DNA from: Mesostigma viride
Lineage: Eukaryota; Streptophyta; Mesostigmatophyceae; Mesostigmatales; Mesostigmataceae
Length of the DNA: 64,000 nt
Direction of reading: 5' to 3'
Assembly (NCBI GenBank): GCA_009746045.1
Contig: RPFO01000072.1
Coordinates: 590,105 to 654,104 of the forward strand
This document shows, piece by piece, positions 63,610-64,000 of this stretch. The first letter of the stretch is position 1. The number at the start of each line of letters is the position of its first letter. The translations under genes and the position numbers were made by a program. The notes under the pieces are model-generated. The model did not search any database. It saw only the letters and a list, made by a program, of their open reading frames with translations, and had not been told where the DNA came from.

Positions 63610-64000
63610 AACGACGATAACGACGCTCAAAACACGCGCACGAACGAGGGGTAGCCCTCGCGAAGCCTAGCGGTCCGAATCCACTATACAATAATTAATC
63701 ACGACTCACTAAAGAAAACAAATCAGCCAAAGATTCGTTAAGCAACCAGCCGACCCTACAGGTCCCCACCTAACCTCAGCTGGTGCAACCAAACACGAAT
63801 CTTTGCAAGCAAGTCGTATAACACCTACAATTAATTTTCTCGGACCACTAATTAATAGCCACCGACCCTTATAAACAACCGGGTCATCCAAGGAAAATTC
63901 GGGCGAACAGGAAACCCTTTGTACAGGTCGAATCAGTCAGCCCATGTCGCAGACAGCCTTCCACATCCAGGCCAAGGCATAGCGGCCCTATCTTTCCCGC
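63610..64000. other. no gene seen
   Basis: AT-richer sequence to the window end, with no supported ORF, repeat or RNA gene. Confidence 0.5.

Noticed and set aside
1..64000. tRNA, rRNA or other structured RNA genes
   Set aside because: I looked for A/B-box-like and cloverleaf patterns by eye and saw none I could support. A covariance-model scan could overturn this.

Overview
This is a nuclear window from a eukaryote. It is most likely a green alga (chlorophyte): moderately GC-rich, with many short GT-AG introns, dense minisatellites, copia-type LTR retrotransposons, L1-like LINEs and a TGTAA-type poly(A) signal. Nothing prokaryotic is visible and the species cannot be named from the sequence.

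About 2.0-19.2 kb, plus strand: one host gene. I assembled 13 exons whose splice phases all agree, from 3431 to the stop at 19215 (921 codons including the stop), plus at least one likely upstream exon. The protein reads as TEL2/TELO2, the scaffold of the TTT co-chaperone that matures PIKK kinases. It keeps the acidic DSDDE motif that the R2TP subunit PIH1D1 binds after CK2 phosphorylation. Two introns hold large satellites: a 25-bp unit over 3.8 kb and a 32-bp unit over 1.7 kb.

19.2-28.2 kb: no intact gene. It holds a half-kilobase tandem repeat family (20.7-23.2 kb), simple repeats, a LINE ORF1 relic (24.6-26.0 kb) and a minus-strand LINE ORF2 tail (27.7-28.2 kb).

28.2-48.3 kb: a nested transposon stack. 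An LTR element (LTRs 28246-28862 and 47708-48325, TSD TCGTC, termini AGTT...AACT) landed in the YADD codons of a minus-strand LINE. It was itself hit twice. A 4,988-bp copia-type element carrying only Gag and protease (33050-38037, TSD TGGAT) split its pol gene between the protease-like domain and RT. A block of about 7.3 kb (about 39.27-46.53 kb) split its RNase H. That block carries four intact-looking or nearly intact genes: two related F-box-like genes, a RING/TRAF-like gene with introns and a Cys-pair zinc protein. It also has a MITE-like foldback and an array of CACGTG palindromes. In the outer element the protease-like domain lies after integrase, an unusual order.

48.3-54.3 kb: the rest of the minus-strand LINE (ORF2 pieces and ORF1), then a head-to-head, 5'-truncated plus-strand LINE ORF2. 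54.3-56.75 kb: TTACG-rich DNA, one unassigned minus-strand ORF and AT-rich DNA.

56,755-62,810: a 6,056-bp inverted repeat with no spacer, centred at 59782/59783. Each arm has the same compact set: a basic Cys/His protein, a one-TM proline-rich protein, a second TM protein and possibly a micro-ORF, followed by GGATAG-N-CTTCT hairpin repeats and an ORF-free centre. It resembles a head-to-head dimer of a small linear viral or plasmid-like element. I recognise no capsid, polymerase or integrase. A third diverged copy of its repeat block lies at 62.9-63.46 kb. This palindrome and the 39-46 kb cargo block are the best candidates for something undescribed.
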